A DNA stretch of 64,000 bases from an uncultured Prevotellaceae bacterium (GCA_902769805.1 CACXQL010000002.1:1-64000), one strand, 5' to 3'; shown: positions 47,327 through 57,252, counted from the first letter of the stretch. A program made the numbers and translations. Notes: generated by a model not told the origin, from the sequence alone.

Positions 47327-48573
47327 ACCATCACCTCCTCTTTCTTTGGACGGAAGACTACTGCAAAAGCTACTCCCACTACCAACGCGTATACAGCGAA
47401 GATATACCAGCAGTTACTCCATGCCACACTACCATCAACCGCCGTATGTTCTGTGACAATCGCCTGTGCGGTAAATGAACCGACTGTCGCTGCGATGCCA
47501 TTTGTCATTAGCATAAACAGTCCCTGTGCACTGCAACGGAGACCGGGGTCTACCACCTTGTCGACAAACAGAGAACCGCTGATATTGAAAAAGTCAAAAG
47601 CAACACCATAGATGATCATCGATAATATGAACATCCACACACCGCTTCCAGGATTTCCCATTCCTAAAAGTCCGAAGCGAAGGACCCATGCGAACATTGC
47701 TATCAGCATCACATTCTTGATACCATAGCGTTTCATGAAGAAAGGAATCAGAAGGATACAACAGGTCTCACTGATCTGAGAGACAGAATACAGGACCACA
47801 GGATATTTTACACTAAAAGCGTCTGCATATTCCGGTATTGCCTTGAAATGGTCAATAAACGGAGTTGCAAAACCATTGGTAATCTGAAGACAGACTCCCA
47901 ACAACATCGAGAAGACAAAGAAGATTGCCATCTTCTTCTGCTTAAAGAGAGAGAAAGCCTGTAAACCTGAAGCCTCGATGAAAGACCTTTTCTCGCCACT
48001 TTTGTTGACAGGACATTGTGGTAACGTAAAGGTATAAAAGAACAACAACACACTCAGGATTCCACTCACCAGGAACTGATTCTGGTTCTGTTCATAATTA
48101 AGGATATCAACCAGCCACATCATCGCGATAAACCCTACAGTTCCGAATACGCGGATAGGAGGAAAAGCCTTAACGATATCCATGGCGGCAGATGTCAAGG
48201 AATGATAGGCAACAGAGTTCGACAAGGCAAGTGTCGGCATATAGAAAGCAATGCTCACCGAATATAGAGCAAACAATATAGCAAACTCAGCATGACTGCC
48301 TTGTTGATAGCCATACCATGCTGTCAGTATCATAAACGTACCTGCAAACAGATGACAGTACCCTAACAGTCGTTGAGCAGGTATCCATCTGTCTGCGACG
48401 ATACCCATCAATGCCGGCATAAATAGAGATACGATTCCCTGCATGGCAAAGAAAGAACCGATATGGTTTCCCATCCCTATTCTACCCAGATAGATTCCCA
48501 TACAGGTCAAGTAAGCTCCCCATACAGCGAACTCCAAAAAGCTCAAGACTGCTAAGCGTACTTTCAGATTCAT
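47323..48573 (-). CDS. MFS transporter of the nucleoside:H+ symporter type
   Basis: A 416-residue protein with 12 predicted membrane helices and the NHS-family look (LSFLEFAVWGAYLTCMGIYLG at the start across two segments, MPALMGIVADRW near 55). Members such as NupG import nucleosides with protons. Substrate here is inferred from the family. It starts 6 bp after the 77-residue gene and overlaps rsmE. Confidence 0.85.
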   Translation of the reverse strand: MNLKVRLAVLSFLEFAVWGAYLTCMGIYLGRIGMGNHIGSFFAMQGIVSLFMPALMGIVADRWIPAQRLLGYCHLFAGTFMILTAWYGYQQGSHAEFAILFALYSVSIAFYMPTLALSNSVAYHSLTSAAMDIVKAFPPIRVFGTVGFIAMMWLVDILNYEQNQNQFLVSGILSVLLFFYTFTLPQCPVNKSGEKRSFIEASGLQAFSLFKQKKMAIFFVFSMLLGVCLQITNGFATPFIDHFKAIPEYADAFSVKYPVVLYSVSQISETCCILLIPFFMKRYGIKNVMLIAMFAWVLRFGLLGMGNPGSGVWMFILSMIIYGVAFDFFNISGSLFVDKVVDPGLRCSAQGLFMLMTNGIAATVGSFTAQAIVTEHTAVDGSVAWSNCWYIFAVYALVVGVAFAVVFRPKKEEVMV

Positions 48574-48579
48574 ACCTTA

Positions 48580-48813
48580 CTATATTATTTGTTCCTGATC
48601 ATTCCATAGGGACAGCCGTCCATGCTCATCTTTTTGCAGGCTTAACCGACGGCATATCCACTCGGTGAACGGCAGCTCCTCGTGGAAGGGATAGTACCGG
48701 ACCACCTGACCTCTGGATATCTCTATGACTTGTTGTGTCAGGAGTTCTCCTTGCAGTGACAGGAGTTCCGGGCAGGCTATCCGTCTTATTCCCTGTATTG
48801 TTCTTTGGTTCAT
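48580..48813 (-). CDS. 77-residue conserved small protein overlapping the DUF4296 gene
   Basis: A compact beta-rich protein (GIRRIACPELLSLQGELLTQ, then VVRYYPFHEELPFTEWICRR) with hydrophobic patterning of a real fold. It lies on the same strand as the DUF4296 gene but in another frame, sharing 188 bp with the end of that gene. I recall similar short proteins at this place in other Bacteroidota; no name is known. The DUF4296 C terminus in the shared part is low in complexity, which suggests that this small frame is the one under selection. Confidence 0.7.
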   Translation of the reverse strand: MNQRTIQGIRRIACPELLSLQGELLTQQVIEISRGQVVRYYPFHEELPFTEWICRRLSLQKDEHGRLSLWNDQEQII

Positions 48814-49585
48814 CTTGCTTTTCTTTATGATGGAAGCGTATCAACTGTATCTGACTGATGAACAACAGCTTACGAACATCATTATCTTCGTCGTTATTGT
48901 TGAGAATGATAAAGCCGTTCAACTCTTTCAGTTTCCCGTCACGATAATGAGGTATACGGACCTGTGTCTGTCCAGAGACTGTAACATGACTGACTGTCTG
49001 GGTCAGACTGTCTTCATATTGGGCAACCAGACATACATAGGCATCTCTCTGTCCACTCTGATAGATAAAGTCCGACAAGAACTGGAACATAAAAGAGTCT
49101 CCTTTATAAAAAGAGGTGTCTGCCTTAACATGAATATCAAAACGATTAGCTGTAGGCTTCGGTATCAGCAGCATGTCTGTCTCGTACTTCCATATATTAG
49201 CGGTATCTCCCGACTCACTGTATTGGGAATATCTTCCGATATCACCGACTGATGCACCTAAGACTTTCGCATCATCATTAAGACGCTCAGCCACATGAAG
49301 ATAGATAGTCTTCAATCGTTCGGCATGGGAATAATAATATACTAATGAGGAATCGAAGACAGCCTCTGTCACATCATACTTCTTAAGGACTGCCTTGAAA
49401 TAGGCATTACGCTTATATTCATAGTTGTAATTATCATGTCCAGCTTCTCTTGCCATTGCCTGAGACACATGATAGTCATAAAGGATATCCTCCAATTCTC
49501 CAGGTTGGATATATTCCGAAGGAACGGTAGGTTTACAGCCTACCATGACTGCCGTCATCAAGACTATGACAACACTATTCCTCAT
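48626..49585 (-). CDS. DUF4296 lipoprotein with overlapping 3' end
   Basis: A 319-residue lipoprotein: lipobox MVGC with C17, then the DUF4296 helical domain (about 25-120, LEDILYDYHVSQAMARE and KYDVTEAVFDSSLVYY), and a beta-rich second half. The last 65 residues, Thr/Pro/Arg-rich with no fold pattern, coincide with the 77-residue gene in another frame. The start at 49585 gives the lipobox; upstream frame runs into lspA, whose stop lies at 49575, so the two overlap by 11 bp. Its place next to lspA, the lipoprotein signal peptidase, is notable. Function unknown. Confidence 0.82.
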   Translation of the reverse strand: MRNSVVIVLMTAVMVGCKPTVPSEYIQPGELEDILYDYHVSQAMAREAGHDNYNYEYKRNAYFKAVLKKYDVTEAVFDSSLVYYYSHAERLKTIYLHVAERLNDDAKVLGASVGDIGRYSQYSESGDTANIWKYETDMLLIPKPTANRFDIHVKADTSFYKGDSFMFQFLSDFIYQSGQRDAYVCLVAQYEDSLTQTVSHVTVSGQTQVRIPHYRDGKLKELNGFIILNNNDEDNDVRKLLFISQIQLIRFHHKEKQDEPKNNTGNKTDSLPGTPVTARRTPDTTSHRDIQRSGGPVLSLPRGAAVHRVDMPSVKPAKR

Positions 49586-50222
49586 TGGCTTTCGATTCTT
49601 TCTTAAATGATATCTCACTAATCTCCTTACGGAAGAAAAGCAACAGAAGGACGACACCAACGGAAATGGCGGAATCAGCAAAATTGAAGATCGGACTGAA
49701 GAACACGAAAGAGTCTCCTCCTATCATTGGAACCCAGTCTGGCCACGTCGTAACTATCAGGGGGAAATAGAACATATCCACCACCTTACCCATCAGGAAG
49801 GGGGCATATCCTGTTCCGAAGGGAACGAAGTAAGAGACATAAAACTCGGACGAGGCATTGAAAATCAAGCCGTAAAACATCGAGTCAATAATATTACCTG
49901 CCGCACCCGCCAAAACCATGGACAGACAGAAGACATATCCCCAACGGGCTTTGGCTCTGACTTGCCTTGCAATATAATACCCTAATACACCAATGGCAAA
50001 AATACGGAAGAGAGAAAGTACCAGTTTACTGCCAATCTCCATTCCATACGCCATACCGTTATTCTCGATGAATACAATCTTAAACCACGAGAGCACCTCG
50101 ATTTGTTCATGAAGCGTCATATTCGTCTTCACCCAAATCTTGATGATCTGGTCGATAAGGAGAACGGCTGTCACAACAGCAACAGCCATCCATCCTCGTT
50201 TTGCAACACCTTGTCCTTTCAT
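49575..50222 (-). CDS. lspA: Lipoprotein signal peptidase (signal peptidase II)
   Basis: A 215-residue inner-membrane aspartyl peptidase with four helices that removes lipoprotein signal peptides. The two catalytic Asp residues lie in GNIIDSMFYG and NFADSAIS. It is about 50 residues longer than E. coli LspA owing to a periplasmic insert (about 125-160), usual in Bacteroidota. It abuts the DksA-like gene (no gap). Confidence 0.94.
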   Translation of the reverse strand: MKGQGVAKRGWMAVAVVTAVLLIDQIIKIWVKTNMTLHEQIEVLSWFKIVFIENNGMAYGMEIGSKLVLSLFRIFAIGVLGYYIARQVRAKARWGYVFCLSMVLAGAAGNIIDSMFYGLIFNASSEFYVSYFVPFGTGYAPFLMGKVVDMFYFPLIVTTWPDWVPMIGGDSFVFFSPIFNFADSAISVGVVLLLLFFRKEISEISFKKESKANEE

Positions 50223-50603
50223 CTACTTGTTACCTGCCATCTTCGACTCCACACTTAAGGTAGCATGGGGAACGGCACGCAGACGCTCTTTAGGAATCAG
50301 TTTACCAGTGATACGGTCAATTCCATAGGTCTTGTTTTCGATACGCACCAAAGCGGCTTTCAGTCCTTGGATGAATTTCTGCTGGCGCGAAGCCATCTGG
50401 ATAAGTTCCTCCTTTGACTGGGTAACACTACCCTCCTCCAAGGCTTTGTAGGTGGGAGACGTGTCATCTACATCGTTAGAGTCCTTGTTCATCAGGACAT
50501 TCATCATCTGGTCATAGTCTCGCTTAGCGAGTGCCAGTTTCTCGTTAATAATCTGACGGAACTCTTCCAGTTCCTCATCAGAATAACGTGTCTTTTCTGC
50601 CAT
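50223..50603 (-). CDS. DksA/TraR-family protein without zinc cysteines
   Basis: A 126-residue protein with the DksA-type N-terminal coiled coil (DEELEEFRQIINEKLALAK) and the C-terminal TYGIDRITGKLIPKERLRAVP block where DksA proteins bind zinc. It has no Cys at all, so the C4 zinc finger is gone, though the fold-defining residues around it stay. DksA proteins bind RNA polymerase and respond with ppGpp. It lies between ileS (5-bp gap) and lspA. Confidence 0.88.
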   Translation of the reverse strand: MAEKTRYSDEELEEFRQIINEKLALAKRDYDQMMNVLMNKDSNDVDDTSPTYKALEEGSVTQSKEELIQMASRQQKFIQGLKAALVRIENKTYGIDRITGKLIPKERLRAVPHATLSVESKMAGNK

Positions 50604-50608
50604 ATTCT

Positions 50609-53600
50609 TTAAGATTTAGTTATTTGGATATTCAGTTTGAATTCATCAAAATCAACCTCGACACCTTCGTTCTCGGCAATAATGATATTGTCTGCGAGTA
50701 CCTGTGTCTTAATATAATCACCATAACCCACAACAGCTTTCTTCACCTCTTCATGAGGAGCAATGGTAATCTGGATGCGGTCTGTAATCTCCAAGCCGCT
50801 GTCCTTACGGATATTCTGAACGCGGTTAATAATCTCACGTGCCATTCCTTCCTGTTTCAGTTCCTCTGTCAGTTCTACCTCCAGGGCAACAGTCAGATTT
50901 CCTTCATTGGCAACAAGCCATCCGGGGATATCCTCACTGATAATCTCAACATCAGCCAGTTCTACGGTAATAGCATTTCCTTCAATGTCAATGTTGATAG
51001 CACCATTGGCCTCCAGTTCGGCGATCTGCTCCTGGGTCAGAGCATCAACAGCAGCGGCAACAGCCTTCATCTGTTTGCCGAACTTCTTACCCATGACACG
51101 GAAGTTACATTTCACCTTCTTCACCAGAATGCCGGCACCCTCCACGAACTTCAGTTCCTTGACATTCACCTCATTCATAATCAGGTCCTTCACTGCCTCG
51201 ATATGCTTGCGTTGCTCGTCAGTGGCAGGAATCATCATACTTTGCAGCGGCTGGCGAACCTTTATGTTCACCTTACGGCGCAAAGCAAGCACCATAGAGG
51301 TAATCTTCTGGGCCATCTCCATACGTGCCTCCAGATCCAGGTCAATTACCGAGTCATCAGCAACAGGGAAAGCATCCAGGTGCACACTGTCTTTCTCGCC
51401 TCCGAGGTCTTTATACAACTGGTCGGCATAGAATGGAGCAAATGGGGCCAACAGTTTAGAGACAGTCATCAGACAGGTGTATAGTGTCTCATAAGCAGAA
51501 CGCTTGTCGTCACTCATCTCCTTACCCCAGAAACGCTTACGGTTCAAGCGAACATACCAGTTCGACAAGTCGTCATTGACGAAAGCATCTATCAAACGTC
51601 CTGCACGTGTCGGGTCATAGTTATCAAGCTCAGCTGTTACCTTCTTAATTAATGTATTTAGCGAAGAGAGAATCCAACGGTCGATCTCTGGTCTTGTCTG
51701 TTGCTGTACAGTAACAGACTTAACAGGTTCATAACCGTCCACATTCGCATACAGTGCAAAGAAACTGTATGTATTATAAAGCGTTCCGAAGAACTTACGT
51801 CGGATCTCATCCACACCTTCCGGGTCAAACTTCAAGTTATCCCAAGGCTCTGAGTTCGTCATCATATACAGACGTACGGCATCACTACCATACTTCTCTA
51901 TCATATCGAAAGGATTCACCACGTTACCGACATGCTTGGACATCTTATTACCCTTCGCATCGAGAACCAATCCTGATGAGATGACATTCTTAAATGCAAC
52001 AGAGTCGAAAATCATCGTCGCAATAGCATGGAGGGTAAAGAACCATCCACGTGTCTGGTCAACACCCTCATTGATGAAATCACAAGGGAAGGCTGTATGC
52101 TTATCAATGGCATCCTTATTCTCAAACGGATAGTGAATCTGTGCATAAGGCATAGAGCCAGAGTCAAACCACACATCTATCAGGTCACTCTCACGCTTCA
52201 TCGGTTTACCACTCTCACTGACAAGGATGATATAATCAACGTATGGACGATGGAGGTCTATCTTATCATAGTTCTCCTGTGTCATGTTACCAGGAACAAA
52301 ACCATTATCCTTCAAAGGATTTGATGTCATGAATCCAGCCTTGACAGACTTTTCTATCTCATTATAGAGTTCCTCTACTGAACCGATACATATCTCCTCA
52401 CCATCCTCCGAACGCCAGATAGGTAGTGGTGTACCCCAGAAGCGTGAACGTGACAGGTTCCAGTCATTCAGGTTGTCAAGCCAATTGCCGAATCGTCCTG
52501 TTCCCGTTGACTCTGGTTGCCAGTTAATCGTCTTGTTCAACTCTGACATGCGCTCCTTGCATGCAGATGACTTGATAAACCAAGAATCCAACGGATAGTA
52601 AAGTACTGGTTTGTCTGTGCGCCAACAATGAGGATAGTTATGAACATGCTTCTCTATCTTGAACACCTTGTTCTGTGCCTTCAGATCCATACAGATAGAG
52701 ATATCCAAAGTCTCGTCTTTGTCAGTCAGTGTCTCGTCATAAGCGTTCTTGACGTAACGTCCTGCAAACTTATTCCATTCGTCAACATTAACATATTTCT
52801 TCACGAAATCAGGATCGAGGTCCTCTATGACAAAATACTTACCTTGCAAGTCTACTACAGGACGTTCAGCACCTTTCTTGTCTATCAGCACAATTGGACA
52901 AATACCGGCTTTCTTTGCGACGAAGGCATCATCAGCACCGAAGTTAGGAGCGATATGTACGATACCTGCACCATCGTCAGTGGTTACATAGTCGCCAGGA
53001 ATCACCTTGAAGGCATCGCCCATCGGTTTGATGGCAGGCATCAGTTGCTCATATTCCATTCCAACGAGGTCAATACCCTTGTAGCGAGCTACGACACGAT
53101 AAGGTATCAGTTTCTCGCCCTTCTTGTATTCGGGCAGTTCACCGCCATCGGTGATAGCACCCTCAGCAGGCAGATAGGCATTCAATCGTGCTTCTGCCAG
53201 TACAATAGTCACTTTGTCTGCGGTGTACGGGTTATATGTCTGTACGGCAACATAGTCAATCTTCGGACCTACGCAGAGTGCAGAGTTAGCTGCCAGTGTC
53301 CATGGTGTTGTCGTCCAGGCAAGGAAATAGGCTGTGCCCCATTTCTTTAACTCTGAGAACTCCGAGTCCTCTGAGAACTTCATCTTAAACATTGCAGTAC
53401 ACGTGGTGTCTTTTACATCACGGTAACAGCCTGGCTGGTTCAACTCATGCGAAGACAATCCCGTACCTGCAGCAGGAGAATATGGCTGGATGGTGTAACC
53501 TTTATATAGCAATCCTTTCTGATAGAACTGCTTCAGCAACCACCATAATGTCTCGATATACTTATTGTCATATGTGATATACGGATGGTCAAGGTCTACG

Positions 53601-54043
53601 AAATAACCCATCTTCTCTGTCAGTTCACGCCATTCTGCCGTGTACATCATCACATTCTCACGACACTTGCGGTTATAATCCTCTGTCGAGATATAACGCT
53701 CTGACTCCTTATTGTCAATATCCGCCTTGGTAATACCTAATTCTTTTTCCACGCCAAGTTCAACAGGCAGTCCGTGTGTATCCCAGCCAGCCTTACGATA
53801 TACCTGATATCCACGCATCGTCTTATAACGATTGAACGTGTCTTTAATGGAACGAGCCAGTACATGGTGAATACCCGGATGTCCGTTAGCCGAGGGAGGT
53901 CCCTCATAAAATACAAACTGAGGACATCCTTCACGCTCTTTGATAGAGCGGAGGAATATATCTTTCTCCTTCCATGTCTGCAGGATATCATTGTTCACCT
54001 GCGTCAAGTTCAAACCGCTGTGTTCAGCAAATTTTTTGCTCAT
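50609..54043 (-). CDS. ileS: Isoleucyl-tRNA synthetase
   Basis: An 1144-residue class Ia synthetase charging tRNA-Ile. The HIGH motif appears as HPGIHH (55-60) and KMSKS as KMSKH; a large editing domain (CP1) sits between them and the anticodon-binding domain follows. The length exceeds the 930-940 residues of E. coli and fits the long eukaryote-like type found in Bacteroidota, which often has intrinsic mupirocin tolerance; that tolerance is inferred only from type. It has its own promoter and is followed by the DksA-like gene and lspA. Confidence 0.96.
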   Translation of the reverse strand: MSKKFAEHSGLNLTQVNNDILQTWKEKDIFLRSIKEREGCPQFVFYEGPPSANGHPGIHHVLARSIKDTFNRYKTMRGYQVYRKAGWDTHGLPVELGVEKELGITKADIDNKESERYISTEDYNRKCRENVMMYTAEWRELTEKMGYFVDLDHPYITYDNKYIETLWWLLKQFYQKGLLYKGYTIQPYSPAAGTGLSSHELNQPGCYRDVKDTTCTAMFKMKFSEDSEFSELKKWGTAYFLAWTTTPWTLAANSALCVGPKIDYVAVQTYNPYTADKVTIVLAEARLNAYLPAEGAITDGGELPEYKKGEKLIPYRVVARYKGIDLVGMEYEQLMPAIKPMGDAFKVIPGDYVTTDDGAGIVHIAPNFGADDAFVAKKAGICPIVLIDKKGAERPVVDLQGKYFVIEDLDPDFVKKYVNVDEWNKFAGRYVKNAYDETLTDKDETLDISICMDLKAQNKVFKIEKHVHNYPHCWRTDKPVLYYPLDSWFIKSSACKERMSELNKTINWQPESTGTGRFGNWLDNLNDWNLSRSRFWGTPLPIWRSEDGEEICIGSVEELYNEIEKSVKAGFMTSNPLKDNGFVPGNMTQENYDKIDLHRPYVDYIILVSESGKPMKRESDLIDVWFDSGSMPYAQIHYPFENKDAIDKHTAFPCDFINEGVDQTRGWFFTLHAIATMIFDSVAFKNVISSGLVLDAKGNKMSKHVGNVVNPFDMIEKYGSDAVRLYMMTNSEPWDNLKFDPEGVDEIRRKFFGTLYNTYSFFALYANVDGYEPVKSVTVQQQTRPEIDRWILSSLNTLIKKVTAELDNYDPTRAGRLIDAFVNDDLSNWYVRLNRKRFWGKEMSDDKRSAYETLYTCLMTVSKLLAPFAPFYADQLYKDLGGEKDSVHLDAFPVADDSVIDLDLEARMEMAQKITSMVLALRRKVNIKVRQPLQSMMIPATDEQRKHIEAVKDLIMNEVNVKELKFVEGAGILVKKVKCNFRVMGKKFGKQMKAVAAAVDALTQEQIAELEANGAINIDIEGNAITVELADVEIISEDIPGWLVANEGNLTVALEVELTEELKQEGMAREIINRVQNIRKDSGLEITDRIQITIAPHEEVKKAVVGYGDYIKTQVLADNIIIAENEGVEVDFDEFKLNIQITKS

Positions 54044-54081
54044 ATTAATATTATTATTTACCTTTTCTTATTTTTAGTGTG

Positions 54082-54112
54082 CAAAGGTACAAATAAAAGA
54101 GCAAAATGCAAA
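54082..54112 (-). promoter_or_regulatory. Promoter of ileS
   Basis: Minus strand TACCTTTG (complement of 54082-54089) with TTTG (complement of 54109-54112) 19 bp upstream, 39 bp before the ileS ATG. No T-box leader is visible in that short space. Confidence 0.75.
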
Positions 54113-54132
54113 AGGAAAATGGTTTTTTCTTT

Positions 54133-55416
54133 TTAATTATAATGAATCTCCACAACCTCAGTCGTTGTGTCATCAATCTGGCAGAGGTCACTGATACGGA
54201 TGCCTGCCAGCCAGACAATGATGCCTTTGGCATCCACAACGACTATTTGACGGCGTTTCTCGAAAAGAGTCATCTTTCTGTCTGTCATAATATCGCTCAA
54301 CAGTCTGTGTCCCCTCATACCATAGGGAACCATCTTATCCCCTTTCTCCACTCTGCGTACTGTCAGGGGGAAATGTACCTTCGAGGCATCCAAGGTGGCT
54401 ACACGCTCCTCTCTCGACACCCATACAGGTACTTTCTTCACGGATATCTTTGTTTCTTCGTCCAAGACATAAGTTCCTTCTTCGGGAATACACAATGGCT
54501 TCAATGACTTTAATGTGGGCTCAACGACGAACCTCCCACGATCAACTAATAAGTCATAGCCCAGGGAGGAAGTAAATATACTGCCTGTTTCTGCTCCCAT
54601 AGCTTCCTTGACTTGAACACCATTGAAGCCATAAGCCTTCAGCCATTCGAACAAGATATATTCACTTGAACCATATTTATTTAATTCATTTAAATCAAGC
54701 GATTTACTGTTCTTGTACAAAGAGACTATGCTATCCAATATACCTTGTGCTTCCGTTAGGTTCTCAGATGTTCGGAGGATATTCTCTGTAACAGCAGGAT
54801 TAAGCTCTTGTAGCAATGGAATAACCCTCAGACGTACTTTATTTCGGAGCATATCATCCTCCAGATTGGTGCTGTCAATGACATAATCCTGATCTTTAGT
54901 CTGTAAATAGGACTCTATCTCTTTTCTGGATACACATAGCAACGGACGGAGGATATGACCATTACGGCATTGAATACCAGTCAGTCCCCGGAGTCCTGTA
55001 CCTCTTATCAGGTTAAGTAATACCGTCTCTACGGAATCATCTTGATGATGAGCCACACAGACGCCTGTCGCACCGATATCCGAGCGTAATTCCTCAAAAT
55101 AGTGGTATCTGAGTTCTCTTGCTGCCATTTCAACGCTAACCTTATGTGTTTCAGCATAAGTCAGCGTATCGAAATGAATACGATGGAATGGGATACTTTT
55201 TTGTTGACAGAGAGATTCGCAGAATAATTCATCCCTGTCCGACTCCTCCCCTCGAAGATGAAAATTACAATGTGCCGCATGAATGTTATATCCCATTTCA
55301 TCGAGTAACAAGAGTAAGGCGACACTATCAGCCCCACCACTAAGTGCTACGATGTATAAATCGTTATCATTTAGCAGTTTATGCTTTCTAATATAATCCT
55401 TTACCTTATTCAACAT
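54133..55416 (-). CDS. tilS: tRNA(Ile)-lysidine synthase
   Basis: A 427-residue PP-loop enzyme changing C34 of the AUA-reading tRNA-Ile to lysidine. The ATP-binding motif is SGGADS (26-31). The C-terminal TilS domains lie after about 215. It overlaps the RlmI-like gene by 11 bp and ends just before the ileS promoter: the genes that make and charge tRNA-Ile stand side by side. Confidence 0.95.
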   Translation of the reverse strand: MLNKVKDYIRKHKLLNDNDLYIVALSGGADSVALLLLLDEMGYNIHAAHCNFHLRGEESDRDELFCESLCQQKSIPFHRIHFDTLTYAETHKVSVEMAARELRYHYFEELRSDIGATGVCVAHHQDDSVETVLLNLIRGTGLRGLTGIQCRNGHILRPLLCVSRKEIESYLQTKDQDYVIDSTNLEDDMLRNKVRLRVIPLLQELNPAVTENILRTSENLTEAQGILDSIVSLYKNSKSLDLNELNKYGSSEYILFEWLKAYGFNGVQVKEAMGAETGSIFTSSLGYDLLVDRGRFVVEPTLKSLKPLCIPEEGTYVLDEETKISVKKVPVWVSREERVATLDASKVHFPLTVRRVEKGDKMVPYGMRGHRLLSDIMTDRKMTLFEKRRQIVVVDAKGIIVWLAGIRISDLCQIDDTTTEVVEIHYN

Positions 55417-56620
55417 AAAGTACTAATCCCTTGAGATATTCCCCTTCTGGATGATAGATGTTAATAGGATGATCGGCAGGTTGATGAAGCTGGTGCAGGA
55501 TACGTACCTTCCGTCTAGCAAGTGCTGCAGCAGTGAAGACAGCATTACGGAAGTGGTCTTTCGTCACTACCTGTGAACAGGAGAAGGTAAAGAGGATGCC
55601 CCCCTTCTCTATCTTCTCAAAAGCCTTTTGATTCAGACGGGTATACCCTTTCAATGCATTATGCAATGCGCCACGATGTTTGGCGAAAGCCGGTGGGTCG
55701 AGAATGATGAGGTCGTAAGAGAGTGGAGAGCGGGGATATCCTATATTCTCCAAGAATTTAAAGGCATCCTCACAGAAAGCCTCATGACGAGGGTCGCCAG
55801 GGAAATTAAGTTCTACGTTCTCACGAGTCAGTTCGATGGCTTTCGCAGAGCTGTCAACAGAATGTACCAAGGCTGCTCCTCCACGCATAGCATAGAAAGA
55901 GAAACCACCTGTATAGCAGAACATATTCAGCACACGTTTGTCTCTCGCATATTGTTCCAGCAACGAACGGTTCTCCCTTTGATCAACAAAGAAGCCCGTC
56001 TTTTGTCCTTTGAGCCAGTCAACCCGGAACTTCAAGCCGTTCTCCAATGCAATATTATCATCGCTACCGCCATAGAGGAAACCGTTCATGTCGTCGGCAG
56101 TCATAAACGGCAATGTCGTCTCACTCTTATAATATATATGTGAAAGACGCGATTCCATCACATCCGCCAATGCCTGTGCTATCTGCTTGCGCATCAAGTG
56201 CATACCGATGGAATGGGCTTGCATGACAGCTGTTTTTCCATAGACATCTATAATCAAGCCCGGCAGGTTATCACCTTCGCCATGAACCAGGCGGTAAGAG
56301 TTTCCCGATTCTTCAGAGACGCTGTCATCCCCTATTAAACCGATAGCCTGTCGCATCTGGAGGGCAGACAGCAATCGAGCATGCCAGAAGGCATCATCAA
56401 TGACAACATCGGAGAAGGTCAAGACGCGCACGGCAATAGAACCTTGCTGGTAATGTCCTGTCGCTATGAAGTCACCTTCAAAGGTCAGGACACGTACGAC
56501 CTCACCTTCCTGTATCCCTTCCTCTATCTGTTGGATGGCACCAGAGAATATCCAGGGATGAAAACGTCTGAGACTCTCATCCTTACCCTTCCGTAACCGT
56601 ATGCTCTTGTACATGGTCAT
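55406..56620 (-). CDS. Class I rRNA cytosine-C5 methyltransferase, RlmI-like
   Basis: A 404-residue protein: N-terminal PUA domain (SLRRFHPWIFSGAI), an EEHEE linker, and a Rossmann methyltransferase domain with the SAM loop VLNMFCYTGGFS and catalytic NPPY-like segment DLIILDPPAFAKH. RlmI methylates C1962 of 23S rRNA; the exact site is inferred. Start ATG at 56620 or 56614 (two codons apart). It overlaps the exonuclease gene by 38 bp and tilS by 11 bp. Confidence 0.91.
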   Translation of the reverse strand: MTMYKSIRLRKGKDESLRRFHPWIFSGAIQQIEEGIQEGEVVRVLTFEGDFIATGHYQQGSIAVRVLTFSDVVIDDAFWHARLLSALQMRQAIGLIGDDSVSEESGNSYRLVHGEGDNLPGLIIDVYGKTAVMQAHSIGMHLMRKQIAQALADVMESRLSHIYYKSETTLPFMTADDMNGFLYGGSDDNIALENGLKFRVDWLKGQKTGFFVDQRENRSLLEQYARDKRVLNMFCYTGGFSFYAMRGGAALVHSVDSSAKAIELTRENVELNFPGDPRHEAFCEDAFKFLENIGYPRSPLSYDLIILDPPAFAKHRGALHNALKGYTRLNQKAFEKIEKGGILFTFSCSQVVTKDHFRNAVFTAAALARRKVRILHQLHQPADHPINIYHPEGEYLKGLVLYVE

Positions 56621-57230
56621 CTTCTTTTAATTCATAATCTCCCGTCTGTTCCAGACGCATAAGTTCCTCATATAGCATAATACATGCCCACGCATCTGTA
56701 GCGGCATATACCTTCTGTTTATCCTTCAGAATCTCTGCCTCCCAGTTAGACAGGCGGTCTCTTTTCGATATCTTTTGTCCGAAGAAGTTTGCATAGAGCT
56801 TCTGCAGACTCATATCCTCTACTCCTATCTCCTCTACATGGTTTTGCAAGTCGATGAAGCGCCCTCGGGAGAACTCAGCGCGCCTTCCGAGCATCATCAG
56901 GTCATCACGCAGGGATAGTCCTATCTTCGGTACCGTTGTGTCTTCCAATAGCCTGATAACAGCAGCTGACATCCCTATTAGATTCAGACGGAAGAGGAAA
57001 CAGACATCATGAGTAGAAACCTGCAAGAGCGCCACCTCATTGACATGTCCCTTCTTAAAGGAGGGACGGGTCTCTGTGTCTATTCCGAGTATCGGTTGAG
57101 ACAACAGATAGTCTACTGCTTTTTCCGCTTCTTTCTCCGTGATGACAGTCACGATACGTCCCTCGAAAGACACTCTGGGCAGTGATCCTATTTTCGTCTT
57201 ATCGTATTTTCTATAGATAATCTTTTTCAT
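56583..57230 (-). CDS. RNase D-like 3'-5' exonuclease domain protein
   Basis: A 215-residue DEDDy-type exonuclease. Motif ExoI is GIDTETRPSF, ExoII lies in KIGLSLRDDLMML and ExoIII in YAATDAWACIMLYEEL with the catalytic Tyr replaced by the YAATDAW pattern typical of this small family. It lacks the HRDC domain of full RNase D. Start ATG at 57230 follows the promoter; it leads the exonuclease-RlmI-tilS operon. Confidence 0.88.
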   Translation of the reverse strand: MKKIIYRKYDKTKIGSLPRVSFEGRIVTVITEKEAEKAVDYLLSQPILGIDTETRPSFKKGHVNEVALLQVSTHDVCFLFRLNLIGMSAAVIRLLEDTTVPKIGLSLRDDLMMLGRRAEFSRGRFIDLQNHVEEIGVEDMSLQKLYANFFGQKISKRDRLSNWEAEILKDKQKVYAATDAWACIMLYEELMRLEQTGDYELKEDDHVQEHTVTEG

Positions 57231-57252
57231 CAATCTCTTTTCTTTCAAAGTG

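Noticed and set aside
50588..51484. 298-codon plus-strand frame opposite ileS
   Set aside because: Antisense to the conserved C-terminal part of IleS and without a domain or promoter.
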